From NCBI GenBank assembly GCA_008933995.1, contig WARS01000016.1:10402348-10466347 (forward strand): a stretch of DNA of 64,000 nt. Direction: 5' to 3'. Of this stretch, positions 47,400 through 62,014 are shown piece after piece. Origin of the DNA: Datnioides undecimradiatus. Its lineage: Eukaryota; Chordata; Actinopteri; Lobotiformes; Datnioididae. The notes beneath the pieces were generated by a model. It saw only the letters and a list, made by a program, of their open reading frames with translations. It searched no databases and was not told the origin of the DNA. The position numbers and the translations under genes were made by a program. The first letter of the stretch is position 1, and the number at the start of each line of letters is the position of its first letter.

Positions 47400-48479
47400 T
47401 GGTCCTGTTGGGGTTCATATCAAGGACAATACACAATGGGAAAAACGACTCACACGGTGAAGGCAGAATGAAATGTGCTTTCCAGAGTGTGTGATTATAT
47501 TTTAATGGTTTTCCTTTTGTTGACTGACAGATGGAGCCAGAGTTCATGAGATGCCTCACACCGTTCGCTTGCTCAGCAGCAGGGCCCTTTTGACCCTTGA
47601 ATTCAGACATCAAAACCCCATAATGTCAAAGTCTGATATCCTCCTGAATTATTCCCACATTAGTGGTAGAGCTAAAACAAGTTGGCATTCATCAGCAGCA
47701 CTTCAGGGAGATATTTTGCAAACTAGCGTTTTTTTAACTTGATGTTTTAGATGTTTTATAACTAGAAAAACTAAAAAGTCAGAACCCTACTCTAGGCTCT
47801 AGGGATGTCTAAGCCATTTGGCTGATATGCAAGGTTTCCAGAGGATAAATCCTTGTAAATTTAAGGATGCACAGACTTTTCAACAAGGCATCAGAATAAG
47901 AGTTTTACATATTGACATAAATCCACATCACTACATTAACATTGTCTGTGTGTACATGATCTAAAGCTGCTGTAGAAAATTTGCCCTCTGTATACTAGAG
48001 AGTGTGCAGCCACACTCGCTCCGTAAAAGCGCTGAAGTCTGACTGAGAGTGACATTTGCATATGTTTTTCGATTTGGTGTAAACCTGTAGGAGGTCCGCA
48101 TAAGCCACTCCTGGAGCATTCAATTTAGTGCATGCAGTGCAATCATCTGTGCAAGTTAAGAGCAGACAATATCCAGCGCATACATGGATGGTGTATCCAA
48201 TCCACCTCACAGATCTGTCCTCACAGATTTCTCACATCACCTTTTATGCCTTCCTGCTGACCTGCCACCTCCACCTGTGTGAAAAGTTCACAGGTTTACT
48301 CATTCGCCACTGCCTCTCAGAGAACTCAGATTCTGTTAAGACTTTAATTACAGCCAGTGTTGCCAGCCCTGACCTTTGACCTCTGACAGAAATTAAACTT
48401 TTATTTACACAGATACCCAGAAGCTGCCGGACATTGCAATATGTTACTATAGTGGATATATTGGTGTAAAGCATTTGTC
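47400..48479. other. Intergenic, no gene seen
   Basis: Open frames on both strands (for example 48128-48379 plus, 48244-48525 minus) overlap and have no homology. Confidence 0.5.
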
Positions 48480-48539
48480 TTGAGAGCAGTGCAAAGAGCT
48501 TTAAAGGCCTGACACTGACCCACATTCACACATACAGTG

Positions 48540-48665
48540 CAGTATATTCATACACCAATGACATGCTCATCTGGAGGTGTTTAAGCTCCAGTGTCTTGCC
48601 CAAGGACACATGTTGTAGGGAGGACCCTGGAATCAAACCACAAAATCTGCAGCTTCTGTTTCAAA
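48540..48665 (+). repeat. Interspersed repeat fragment
   Basis: CAGTGTCTTGCCCAAGGACACATG followed by GGACCCTGGAATCAAACCACAAAATCTGCAG. This is the diverged end of a common vertebrate repeat (GTGTCTTGCCCAAGGACACTTCG ... GGGATCGAACC). Recognition from memory. Confidence 0.55.
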
Positions 48666-48669
48666 ATAT

Positions 48670-49867
48670 ATGATACATGTTCTTGAAACTGAGATGCAAC
48701 TTCATTTATATATTTCTTTATTTCTTGCACAAGCCAAATCTCAGCTGCCTCAAAGGTTAGACATCATTACCGCTCTGCCTCCCTCATCCATGTGTCCTCT
48801 TTTGTGATTCGTTCATGAGGAGAATCAAAAGAATTATGCCTTTTAAAGTTGATTCACCTCCTCGGCACGATGCATGAAAAGCGTTGTGTTAAATGTCAAG
48901 GTTTTTGGTTTTTTTTTTAAAGGTGGGGATGCAGCCAGGCAGACCCACTCTTAGCGAGTAAATAACAGCCTACACCTATTTTGTTTTACAAAAAATTTAA
49001 ATGGTTTATTTTGTCCCTTTACTACCATCTTCAGGGCAAAAGAGAAAACAGCAGCCTGTCCAGTATTTTCAAAATTATTAATATATTACTTACAAAAGGG
49101 AAACAAATCAGGTTATTATGGCTATTCCAACGATTGTAAACAACATTCTTAGACCATATTTACTCAATGTACGGACGCCTTTCTTTCAAACTCTTTTCAA
49201 AGCAAAGCACCAACATTCAATTTGGAAAAGGTCTCTTGAAAGCCAGGGTCCTTGAGTGATTGAAGTGATTATGTCACAGCCTTCAAAAGCTTTTACATTT
49301 AAATGATGCAAATATCTAGCTGGAGATGACAGTTATTGCAGTTTCATCCTAAACACACCGGTCAACAGTAAACATCAATACAATAACACAAGGTTCAGTT
49401 TTCTGCTGTCCTTGGTTTTGTTTTTGTGCTCATCTTGTTGACAGCTTCTGGTGCCGCATTTTTAAATCACAGATAAAAAGCAGCAGATAAGATAAGTTGT
49501 ACAGCTATGTCTGTGTGAGCAGGGGTCCAGGGAAAATGTCATTCGCAGTGTACTGTAGATCTGTTGAGATGAGATTGTAATAAGTGGTGTGCATTATATT
49601 CAGAAAGCACAGAGAGAATAGAAGATAAGACTTTAAAACACACAGAATTCAGTGCAGCTGTTTAGTTGGTTCATCTTCAGGGAATCCTATGAGTCTGACA
49701 ACCAGCTTGATATGAATTTAATGGCTTTGCAATGCTTTGCTATTGCAAGGCCTTTGTAACAGTGCAGTCTGTTACAGACAAAGATCAGATGGTGATGTAC
49801 AGGTTGGACATCACTGCTGCAGCAGCAGAGAGGACAACAAACCACTCACTCTTTAAATACAGTCAGA

Positions 49868-49906
<39 letters not shown>

Positions 49907-52540
49907 AGAGGGCATTCAGCGTTGCACTGCACAGATGAAAAGTGACAAACACACAGTTGATGTGTCGAGAATGAGAAGTAGCTGTTAGTGTGGATGTTTG
50001 GATCAGGTACACGGGGAGTAAATCATGACTTGACAACATGACGTGTCTCTGCTCCAAGATGGTTCTGGTACTAGATGTAAATGTCCTCTTTGACCTTCCT
50101 CCGATCAGCTTCTGACCTCTGACACCTTCGCATTGACCAGGTTATCTCTTGGCATTTTGTCTACTTTGATAGTGACAGTTTAGATAAAGAGTAGGAACTT
50201 CATCCCATGCCAAATGTCCCCAGCTGCAATCACTATGGGCGAGGCTGATAGTGTCTTGCTGGGCCAGCAGAAGGCCACTGTTTCACTGATGGAGGGTCAC
50301 CACAGCCCACCATGTGATGTCATTGGTCACTTAAGTCTTTATCTCAATCATCTTTTTCTCTTCATAAACATAAAACTTATAAACATATAAACAACATATA
50401 TTATAGACATCCAGTTGCTAAAAATATGATTTGGCAACAAAATCACCAGAATGGAGGCCAGATGCTGATGAAATGACCCTGTGCTGTCTTCTCTGGTATC
50501 TACACGAGTCACATATCAATACCTGTACCCAGTTTTACATTCACATGGGAAAGCATTTCTTTTAAGTAGCTGAACATCAGTCAGTGACTGATGTTCTTTG
50601 ATTGATATTGATATTCTCAGAACCAGGCTTTTTGATTTCTCAGAATTACGTGTTTTATGAACCAACAGCTCCACCTGGTGTCAGTAACACTGAACTGCAT
50701 TAAGCTGTGAATACTTTACCAGCTTGTATTTATACATTGATATTTGTTTTAAAGGACTTACACTTAGGTGATAAATTATAAATCTGTCTGGGAGAAACTA
50801 CTCTCTTTGCTGAAATGAAACAATGAAATAAATAACCACAGCACAAATAATCGAGCTTTAAATTTTTATAAGACTTATAAAAAAGAAAAAACCTAACACA
50901 ATAACCAAGGCATGTCATACATTGTGTTTTTTCTTTGTTTCTCTGGGGAGTATTTACAAACAGGCTTATGTACAGATAGCATTAACTCAGAAATGGAAAA
51001 AAGCTACATATAGTCTAGCACAAACAACCAGTTAGCATAATGATAATATATTTGTTATGTACAATGTAACTGGCAAGGCTAGAGCAAGAAAGAACATAAA
51101 GAATCTGCAAAAGGTTTAAATAACTTCAAGTATCTGTCTTGAGGTTTCATGGAGATTTTTTAGTCCAATGCACGCAGATTTCCAGCAACACTGAAGTGAA
51201 AATCTGGTCGAGCTGCAAACCGTGTAGTGTGGCTGGGAAAGGACAGGAGGAGCTCTAGCCGTTGGAAACTCAACACAGACAATGCAACAGACGTGGCGAC
51301 ACAGAACAATCACTTCTCTGATAAATGCCCACTTTTTTAAGAAACTTTTAACACAACCAAAGGAAATCTCCTCTCCACATATAAAGTGATATCCAGCTTA
51401 TTGGCCTATAGCACCTTTTTACTGCTTTGAATAACAAATGTGCAACAGGCTAAAAAAAAACAAACAAACAACAGCAGACGAGAACATACTTTACTGGTCC
51501 TCGGGGTCGGGAGCAGGGGGGGAAATGGTAGCTGTTGACATCTTGAGTTGAGTCCAGCACAACAGGTTTCAGAACAGTTCTTGTGTTTCTGGACTTTGTG
51601 TTTTTAACTAAACATCTTAGGTATCCAAAAGTAACTTCACAACATTCAGAGGCCATTTCATTGTCTCTCACATGAAACCCACAACTCTCACTCTGGAAAA
51701 AACATCTCCGTCGTAAAGTTGTGTTCCACTTAATTTAAAAAAAGAAAAAACAAAAACAAAACAAGAAAACAAAACGTCATAGTAACTGCAAGGTCCCAAT
51801 ATAATGAAACCGAAGTCAGAATTGCACAGTCAACTGTATGAAAAGAAGAACTAGCTTGTTTGAGGAAAGATCTGGCTATTCTTCTAGGTTAGCAGTAGTT
51901 AGGTCTACTCTAATTGTATTATAGCCACTATTAAGAAAAGTGTGGTCCGAGCACAGGCCACTTGTCCTATTAACGTCTCCAAGTGCATAAAACACTAATG
52001 CTACTTCACGACGTTCATATAACAACACTGTAGGGCTCAACTGCCTCCCTTGTTTACATTTCAGTTTAGTGTATCCATTTTGGAAGGAGAGAAAAAGATG
52101 TCCACATACAAACACAACACAGGCTGCGGCCGATGCCATGGTCTCTGCCGTCCCTCCCCACCCGTCCCACCCTGTCCCATCCGTACAAGGCATGTCTCAA
52201 ACGGCACCTGTCCAGCCGCACTGCTTTTGACAGGACTTCACTGTAACCATCAAACCAGGAGCACCATAAAGACTCTAGTGTAAATTTTTAAGACCTTAAA
52301 GAAGAGCAGCAATGACGGTAACTCATATTTCTGTTCTTGTAGGACTCGAAATAAAAATGCCATCAGGTGTCAAATTAGAAGCCGTTCAATAACAAACCCA
52401 CGCTACCAGAAGAGTGGAGTGAAATTCAGGACCGTCCTATCAAAACGAGTGCATTTCCTGGGCAGCAGGGTACCATTTGAGAATCTGCTCTGATCAGCTG
52501 CGTCACACCAGAAGTCCCCGTTCCCTCCCCTAAACACCAC
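48670..52540. other. Intergenic region and probable 3' UTR of the SET/recombinase-like gene
   Basis: The part just below 52545 is probably the 3' UTR of the minus-strand gene. I found no canonical AATAAA on the minus strand between 51000 and 52540, so its end is not set. A (TC)16 repeat lies at 49870-49901. No other gene seen. Confidence 0.5.
49870..49901. repeat. TC/CT microsatellite
   Basis: Uninterrupted CT dinucleotides, about 16 units. Confidence 0.95.
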
Positions 52541-52544
52541 CCTT

Positions 52545-52798
52545 TCAGCAGACAGTGAGGGGCTGCGGCTCACTTTCACGCCGCTGGTTTTTCTTCAGCA
52601 GCTGAATCCGGTTGTGGCAGTAGAACTTGATAGCTCGCCAGTCGCGGTGGTTGCTGACCAGTAGTGGGCACTGCTGCAGGCAGCGCTCGCAGTCAGCCTT
52701 GGCGGGGACTCGGAGCTCAGTGATGTTTTGGGTCAGGTGCTCCTCGACTGCCGCGCGCTCTGCCTCTGACCAGGGCCGCTTTAGGACACCTCGCTTTC
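52545..52798 (-). CDS. Exon h: Myb/SANT-like C-terminal module
   Basis: 254 nt after acceptor CCCTTGTAG to TGA. It encodes [19 protein letters not shown], then [10 protein letters not shown] and [15 protein letters not shown]. The W...E...AVEEHL...W-x-AIKFY-x-x-NRI pattern is Myb/SANT-like. I remember it as the usual C-terminal tail (R-x-WTEEE-x-AV...VPGKADCE-x-C...RDWKA-x-K-x-x-x-x-NRI) of a repeated fish protein family with the exon f region. Confidence 0.88.
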
Positions 52799-55700
52799 CT
52801 ACAAGGGAGGGGAGACCACGTGTTTTAAACAGCTTCTCTTTTTCAGCAGGAGGGTAGTGAAACTTCCAACAGACACAACTTCCCAAAGTTGCAGCCGTGC
52901 ACTCTGAGCATAGTGAGCGTTCACATGAACAAACCTCCCACAAGTGTTGTGCTTTTAAGATATTCACAGAACTATTAGCAGCCTTTCATTTGTCTTTCTT
53001 TCACATAGTTTCAAAATTGTGTCAAACTGATGAAAGTCAGAAATCTCTGATCAGAGAGCTACACTTTCTGAAAGCCTTATATTTTAGTTTGACTTTGTTT
53101 TATTTTAAAGAATTGTGGTTGCAAAAACAATCTCACGGAAAAGCTCCAATAGGTTTGTGTTCTGGAGCTTTCGGTCACACGATCGTTTTTGTCATGTATT
53201 ACAGAAGTAAACATTTTTCTTTAGCATCTGACGGGGACTTTGTGTCCATGCTGAAGTTTGAGCTTTCACTATGTGCTGATAAAGATCAAAAGGTCCAGAA
53301 CTGCCGCTGAATGGACAGACTGAGTGTGATTGTCTTTTAAAGCACTGTTGTCAAGGCCAAGAATAAACTGTCATCCTCAGTGTTGTTGTTAATGTTGTGC
53401 AACTGAAGAATATACAATGTGTGTGCTGAGACTGAGTGTGTTTCTATAAGTTAAAACTCGTAGCAACGCTGTTTTCACAGAAGGAAAATTATTAGTTTAA
53501 AAAAGTAATATACGAGTTCAATATGAGGGCAGAAAGTATTCCACACACGCTCCGTGGCTTTGGCTGCCACCTTTCAGCGGGGAAGTGAGCAGGTGCTGAT
53601 TGTGTTGAAGATGTCACCTCAGACTCTAAGACTCCGTCGGCAGATTAACTGATAAAATAACTTGTTGTGGCCTTTTATCAGATTTACCATTAATCTGAAA
53701 TTGAAATCACTGTACATCAAAAGATTCTTAAATACTTTGCAAATTAGCATCTTCCAATACATTAAACCCCTTGACTGTTTCTCATTAAAAAAGATCCTGG
53801 CAGTGACAGTAACAAATCAGGCTAGATTGGCCAACAACTAGCAGGATGGGAATTGAATTAATCAATGTACCTGATCCAAACTTTTAAGGCCTTTGGAACT
53901 TTGAAATGGGAAACATCGAACCTGTTTGCTGGGTTTTGTTTCTGGTGTACGTGCTCTCAGCAGTGGGCATTTCTTGCAATTTGACCATTGAACTTTGCCT
54001 GCAGGGATGAACATGTACCAGTACACACTGTGCTTCACCTTCAACCACTGACTTGGAGCCAGTGTAAGGAACCAAAGAGCTTGAACTGTCCGTGTCGTGA
54101 ATGTCGTTGGCTTTCTCTCCATGGATGCATTTTTCTATTTAATATTTTCTCCTCTGTTTCCTTTTACTTTTCATATGATGAATCTGTTTTCTCTTTCCCC
54201 TTTCATCATTTCTGGTATTTTGTTTAGTTTTTTCATCGTCTCTTTTGCTTTATTTTGAAATTTGGTTTTCCAGTGTGACTGAAATGTTTTGTCACCTGCA
54301 TCATTTTCTCTATTTATTTATCTTCCTCCCTTTTGTTAAATTGTGCAATTACACTTATACTTGAAACCCAAACAAACCTGATTTGGGCTGACCTGAGCCT
54401 CTCCTGCGATTTGCTGGTGGAGGTGGAGGAGGTGGAGGGGTTGGCTGGCTGTTCTTGAGTTTCTTGGGTCGTCCCACCCGTCCGTTGTTCTTGCCCTTCC
54501 TGACATACAGCAGGGTAGGTACTGGGTTTGGAGCGGGGGCAGGCGCCTCAGGCTTCTCCTTCACCTGCTCTCCTTCAGACTCTCCCTCTGAGTACGAGTC
54601 CGCAGAGTTTCCTGACATAACTGTAAACAGGGAGGGATGGGAAATGTTGCACAGGAGGAGGAGGAGGAGGAGGAGGCAAGAAAGGAGACAAAAGAAAGTG
54701 CAAAACTTCATTAGTGTAATCTGTCACTCACATCCATGTTCTCCTACCAGACACCTTTTATTTATCCCACTAACAAGGTCATGATCCTTTTCCAGCCAGG
54801 AAACATTTGACACCATAGAGGGATGGATGTTCCACCTCATCTTGAAAACCAGTCACACCCATTCATCCATCCAACCATCCATCCAAACATCTCACCATCC
54901 AGCTCCAGGCAGATGTGGTTCAGGCTCATTCCTCTGAACAGCACTCCATCTCTCTCTCCACACAGCACGACTCGGCCCACTCTGCCCATCAGGCCTGGGT
55001 CCTGGCCAATTCCGGCACAGTTCTGTGTCACATGGTACTCCCTCTCCAGGAAGTGCTCGAGCCTCTCTACAGCACTGCCTCCAGGCTGACCGGGCTCCTC
55101 TCCTTCTCCCAGCAGCAGCAGCTGGGTCAGTATAGCCACCTGCCGACGAACCCTGGTCTGGGTCAGGGCACGGGGATTGCGGGTGCCGCTTGAGCGCGCC
55201 AGGCTGCGTAGGAGGTCCGTACCTCGCAGTGGCGTTGCAGGGGAGTGGTAGGGCCTGGCGAAGACATATGGGTTTGCGGGATCGACGCCCACATCCTGCC
55301 GTGTTTGCAGGAGGAGCTCCAGGCAGGGCTCGCAGTGAGGGGGGAGGATGAGGGGCTGGACACGTCCACGTTTCCCTTGGACCCCAACTCTAGGGAGGTG
55401 AGGAAGCACCAGGCGTTCAAAGGGGGACAGGGAGGCCTCCAGCGGGGTGAGCGCTGGAGGAGCTCCAGGTGGGACAGGAACGGGACACTGGGGAGTGACG
55501 CGAGCCCGATATTCAGCGATGGACAGCTTGGAGACCTCACACTCACGTCGCCTGTTGTACAGGATGAGGAGAGCCAGGCTGGAGTGGCAAAGTAGGCGCC
55601 AGGCCTCGGCTGACTGCAGCTGCCGTGACAGAGACAAGAAGGCCGAGTGCTGCAGCCGGCGAAGATACAGCACCAGAGAGGACAAAGACGAGAGGAGGGG

Positions 55701-56591
55701 CAGCAAGTGGTGACGTCCTGAACTACTGGGGAGAAAAAGTAAATTAGTTCATTTAAATTGTATTAAATTACCTTAGAGAAGTAGAGTGGTAGTTTGTTTC
55801 TGTATCCTGCATTGTAGCTGTAGCAAACTTCTAATATAGCAGCTCACCTGTTACTACAGAGTAAACTTTTAGATTAGTAGTTAAAACATCTGGTATTTCT
55901 GAATATTTTCTAAATTAATCATTTTGTTGATAGGATGCATGACAATAGAGGAAAAAGCGCAATATCATTTTTACATACTTATATAATGATAGATTATATT
56001 AGTATGTAATGTTATATAAGTATAACATCAAGATTACCATCAATGTATCAATATCAATATAATATTATCTTCACATAACATACAGCTAATCCTCAGATAT
56101 CTTGTTTTTTCCAACTGTCATTATTCATCCAAATATCTGCCACTTTATTTTTTAAATTGCAGTTCTAATCCCTAAAATCATAAACTGAGCATGAGCTATT
56201 GATTATAATTATAATTTCAACAGATTATTAGAAGACAATAGGACTGATTGATTATAATTGTATAATAATTATTATACAATATATAACAAATATATATAAT
56301 ACTAAAAAATCATCATTAGTTGCCGTCCTACTCTCAAATTTGCTCACAAAGCAGGAAAAGACCTTAAGTTACCTCAGCAAGTCCTTTTCCTTATCTTCTG
56401 TCCCACTTTCATCTTCCACCTCCATCACTCCATTCTCCTCCTCCTCATCCTCCTCCTCATCCTCCTCCTCTTCCTTTGGTGGCTCCAGCTCTTTGGCCAA
56501 CTTGCTGCTGAAGGACTGAGGGCACACCACCTCCACATCCTCCTCCTCTTTGGGCCTCTTCACCTCCACAACCTCTACATCTTCATCTTCG

Positions 56592-56623
<32 letters not shown>

Positions 56624-59506
56624 CTCCACCTCCTGTCTTTCTTTCTTCAGCCTCCTCATCGCTCCCTTCCTAGACTGTGTGACGGCCACAGGGGGCGGGC
56701 TTCTCTTTAACACAGACACTGGCACTGCGTTCTGTCCTCGTGGAGGAGTCATCACAGGTGGGGTGGAGTTTCTTCCAGCGGAGCCAGAGGATTGGCTGGC
56801 TGCTGTGTGAGCAGGCGGGGACATGGAGAGATCCTGGACACCACTCTGTGGAAGTTCTGAACTGCGGCTCTGTCCCACTGCTTGTGATGACTTTGAGTGT
56901 TGCTGTGTGTGTGTGTGCGCTGTCGTGGGGTTTGTGTTCTGTGCGTGCAGGCGGGGCATCTGTGTGTAGCGCTCCACAAGGGCAGAGCACACTTCTGGTT
57001 GGTGCGCGTGGTGTTTGTCTAAGTGCCGGCCCAGGGAACGGAAGTGGCGTCCACAGTACTCGCAGGTTTGGCGCATGGAGTCAATGGACACTCCTCCTCT
57101 GGGGACATTTATGTTGACGCTGCTTGTGGTGCTGGAGCCTAGAGGAGCCGGCGCTTTGAACACGGGCTTCACTGAAGAGGAGGAAGACGAGCAGGGGGGA
57201 GAGGACTGCGCTGAAGGGTGGGACGAAGGAGGCGGACGGCTGTGGGGAGGAATGCTAGTGGGGGAGGCCAGTGGTGGTCGCCCAGGTGGCGTCCGATGGG
57301 GGGTCTTTTTCTTTGAAGGAGTGCCACGCCGTTTTTTGCGACGCCGTAGTGCACGCCCGCGGGGGCTGGTGTTGTCCTCATCTCCAGCATCTGAGTCACT
57401 GGCGTCAGAGTGGGAGATTGGGGAGGAGGAGGGGGAGAGGGACCAAGAGGGGGTGACGTACTCCTGCTGCTGCTGCTGTTGTTGCTGCCGCTGAGCTGTC
57501 AGAGGAAGAGGCTCATCCTCCTGGAAGTGAGAGACAGTGACAGGGTTGGAAAAACATTTTTTTGCAGCATTAAAACAATGTTGAGAAAAATGTGAGAAGT
57601 GTTGAGTTTTGTTGCGCTTAAAATATGTTTTAGTTATAACAAGCAGCCTAATTATCATTAGATTAGTTTTACTATGATCTTTTAAGGCATCGGGGCTCAG
57701 TATCTGAAGTATCTGAAAAAGAAAAACCTACCAGCTTCATAGTGGCACGTCCTAAACAAGAGAGTTCAGTGGCTCAGTGTAAAACTGAGAACTCTTTAAG
57801 TAACTACCAGAAGATGTCACCACCATGACAGGCAGTGGCTCCGTCGCAGTTCGAGTGTCCTAACTGACATTATTGTATGGATGTGCTGCATTTTCACCCG
57901 TCATCAGATGCATAGTCAGGAGAGTCGTTAAATCCTAAAGCAATAAGTAAAAGCTGAGCATCACCGGCAAGAGAATCAACGGTGAATTGTCTGCACACAC
58001 ACAGTGGCTGCTGCAATGTTTCCCAATCAGACCATTTTGGAGACACAACTGGCAGCACTATGACAATAAGCAGGTGAAGTTACTTATGCCGTTTTATTCT
58101 AAAGGAGTTTAACTTCATGATGACTTGAACAATTACTACACATAATAAAACTATTATCCAGAGGAGGCTTGATGATAATGATAATGTGGAGTCCAACATC
58201 AGTGTTGTCCACCCACACCCAGGCAGGTGCTTTCCTGCAGGCAGAGCAGCGCATCGCAACTGCATCAACATTTGCTCACTAACAATGCGCTCGTGTCGTC
58301 CAGCGTCAGTGCTGTGTCTACTCCGTAGAATCCAAAGTGTATCCAAAATAAAAGCCGTACAACAAAGCTCCTGTTGATTTGTTGTACGTTGATTGACTGA
58401 ATATATTTAATTCAGTGAAAACATGATATGGCTTCAGTGAAGAGCAAGCTCTAAGTGTTGTTAGCCACTCAAAAGAGGAAATACGTGTAAACTTTCATTG
58501 TTAAGGAGTTAAAAATTACCCAAATGTAATTAGATTTATATTTGAGTTGATACTTAAGTCAAGAAAATAAAAATAATCTAACTCACAGGTACAGGATAAT
58601 GTTAATAATATAATTATTGTAGTATTATAATTATCAATGGTGATAATATCAGTAATAGGTCACTGGGTAATATTTATGGAAAGTGTGAAGTGTATGTCTT
58701 TACATCATTGATTGTGAGGCAGTTTACATTACATTTGAGGAATGTTATTGTCTTGTTGTTTCTTCATAAAACTGATGTTTTATCAGTTTGTGTGCGATTA
58801 GGAAAAACTGGGAGTTTTCTCTTACCTTCTTAATATTGTTGTTATTCTCTGTGTCTGAGTTACACTCGGGTTGCACTGGAGACACAGTACCACGGAAACC
58901 CTGTGGGACACAGAGCAGTCACATTAAAACAGCCGTCACACTGCTCGTTAATGTTTGCCATCACAATCAGCCTCAGCTGTCGCTCAGAGAGCAGGAGGAC
59001 ACCCCTCCACAGTTGGTCATGAGCGCGGAGGTTGATTAGGACGCCAAATCTCCCACTAACAAGCCAAACGAAAGAACTGAACTGGGCGAAATGTTGTTAA
59101 GCACTGTCGTCTTCTAACGAACAATAAACATGGAGGTTATCAATCAGGCTGGTATACCAGGTACAGCCGAGCAAATCAATCAGCCAATAACAGAAACCTA
59201 AAAAGATCTATTTTAGATTGTATATCAGCCAAATTAAAGAAATTGAAATGTGGCTGTGAAGGAACCGTGGTGGAACCTACTTAATCCTCTGGTGTCAATT
59301 TCGTCAATTCAATTTCCATAAATGGATTCTGGTATCATCATTTTCTTGAGTAAATTGATCCAATCTAATGAGATCCATTAAAGGAACAGATGTCATGTTA
59401 TAACCATGGTTACTGTTGCTAAAGCACTATAGGTAGAGAGAGAACTGGAGCTCAGCCATCACCATGGTAACCCCCTGCCTTGCTTAGGTTTATGTGTGTA
59501 GCATTA

Positions 59507-59560
<54 letters not shown>

Positions 59561-61859
59561 ATGACTGACAGTGAGTGTGTGGAGCTGATCAACAGTGTGT
59601 GAATACACATATGGCTGCGTATCTGAAGTCATCGGAGATGCAGAGTGTGTGAACGTACTGCTATACTTATGAGGTCCAACTAACCAAGGACAGACAGATG
59701 AATCAAACCAAAATGTGAGATTATTTAAAATAATGTGTCTGGTCTGGAAATAATGTTGTGTTGCAGATTAGATTAGGTAAAAAATAAATAATCTGCAGAA
59801 TTAGACTTTAACGTGAGAGTAAACATGAGTAGCTCCGCTCAGTCAAAACATTATGTCCTGCAGCTGCATTGTCTTCTGGTCTATAGAGGCAACTGGTGGA
59901 GGAGATGTCTGATGTCTTTTTCTCTTTTACATTTTCTCTTTTCTCTGTTGAATGTCAGTGTGAAACAGTTCATTCCTTAATCCTTCTTTGTGCTTTTTTT
60001 CTCTGACTTCTTTTTGCTGTAGACGTACACAAGCATACAGATATCGCCATCAACCAACCCCAGCCACGGAGACTGGCTAACATTGTGATAATATTCTTCT
60101 CTTATTAGTATGGTGATGTTTGTACTGTTATTATTGTTTTGTTTTTATTGTAGGGTATTGTTCAGTGTTATCTACCTATTGTCATATTTTGACATTTTGC
60201 CTCCACCTCTGTTCTCTGTTTATGCACTCTTACTCTTGCAACCTTAAAGGCTTTTGCAAGTATATCCCAAAAAACATGTGACACTTAGTGAGGGGTTTAG
60301 TGAAGGGATCTGTTGTTCAAGACCACTGACCAGGTTCTCTCCCCACTCTGTCAGGCTGTAATCCACAGTGATCTCCTCCCCCTTGGTGATGTCTCGGATG
60401 GCGATAACGACCAGCCGCACCTGGCTGCCACAGTGGACCTCTCGGATGCGGCAGTTAGGGGAGGGAGGGAAGGAGCTGGCTGTCGGGGCAGGAGCAGAGG
60501 CCGTCGGAGCAGCCGGAGCTGTGGACGCTGGGGTCAGAGATGGGGCCTGAGCTGAAGTTGCTGTGGCCGGGGCAGGAGCAGGAACTGGTGTTGGGGTTGG
60601 GGCCGAGGAAGCAGCAGGGGCTGGTGCCGGTGTAGAGGCTGAGTAGGAGCTGGTCTTAGATCCGGAGGAGACTTTGCCATAAGCCTGCTCTGATGGACCA
60701 CTAGGAGGTGAAATGGATGGGGGACTGAAAGTTAAATTCACTACCTTCATCAGTTAATGAATGTTGTTCGTCTCTTTATTCCACCATGTGGCTTTTCTCT
60801 CTCTACCGTAGGTTAGACTGGAGAGACATGCTCTGTGTCTATTTTTCATTCTCTAAAATATGAATTATCCATTTTTGTACTGTTAAGGGGACTAAGGCAA
60901 TTTAGGGACTTCACCCTGGGCTCTAAGTCATTTTATCTACAACTTGAATTATTCAGAAAACAAAAAGTCATACTGAATCATAGTGAAAATAATAATTACT
61001 TGCGGCCCTGTTTTTCTAGCTCTGTCATGTTCTAATTCAGCCATTTGATTTCGGCCATAGACACTGTGTAGAGAGGTCAGATGTATGGCTTAAAGTGTGA
61101 TACCAGTTCTATGTTCCAGCTTTGCTCTTGCATCTACAGCCTGATTTGGTCATGTGCGCCACAAATAGCTTTAATAGGGTTTCTTCCAACTAAGGTAAGT
61201 GAAGAGAAGTGACACAGTTGTAACTGTGATGTTTTCTGATTGTACTGTTCGTTCTTCTAGCCACAGGGTTATTTCTTTGAGGTAGAGATCCACTGCAGCT
61301 AAACGAGTGTAAAGCAAACAATCCACACATACAAGCACATGCCAGTGCTTCAGGGCAGTGATTCTCAATCCTATTCCTCACAGCGCTGCTGATATTTTAT
61401 CAACTGCAATATTCTTTCATCTCGGGTATAAATCAGCCTGATTATATGGTTACAATGAACAGGGTTGGCGAGTCCTGAGGACCGGGATTCAGAAGTACAG
61501 CTCTCAAACAAAGCTGTCCTCGAATGCTGAGTTAAGATCAGCGACTATTCGTTCTTTTCTGGGTGGAAAAGCTGAGCGAGAAAAGCTGCCTTTAGACAGG
61601 CATCCAAGATCTGACAATTTATTAGCTTGGGCACACATTTGTATCTGTGTTTTATAGCTAAAAGAGTGAACAAATAAACACACAAACGTAAAAAAAACAA
61701 TCACACAGATGTACACTCACCAGTTGTGAGGACCAGGCTCTGTGTTGTTAAATGGCCCATCCAGTGTGAGCCGTTTATTCTCTGCTGCTTCCTTACGGTC
61801 ACCTGGGAGCACAGCAACAGTCAGTATAAAAGGATTACATACAAGTATGCAAGGACACA

Positions 61860-61912
<53 letters not shown>

Positions 61913-61972
61913 GTCATCACCCCATCTCCTGGAGCACATACACAGGTGCACATCACAGCACATACATAGGCA

Positions 61973-62014
<42 letters not shown>

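Larger units (their letters stand above)
57521..60330. other. Introns around exon d
   Basis: Two introns, 57521-58825 and 58901-60330. The second contains the GT microsatellite at 59510-59560. No other gene or repeat recognised. Confidence 0.55.

Noticed and set aside
57015-57494. 159-codon plus-strand open frame
   Set aside because: Antisense shadow of exon e of the chimeric gene, with low-complexity Cys and Glu runs from the CAG and GAG repeats.
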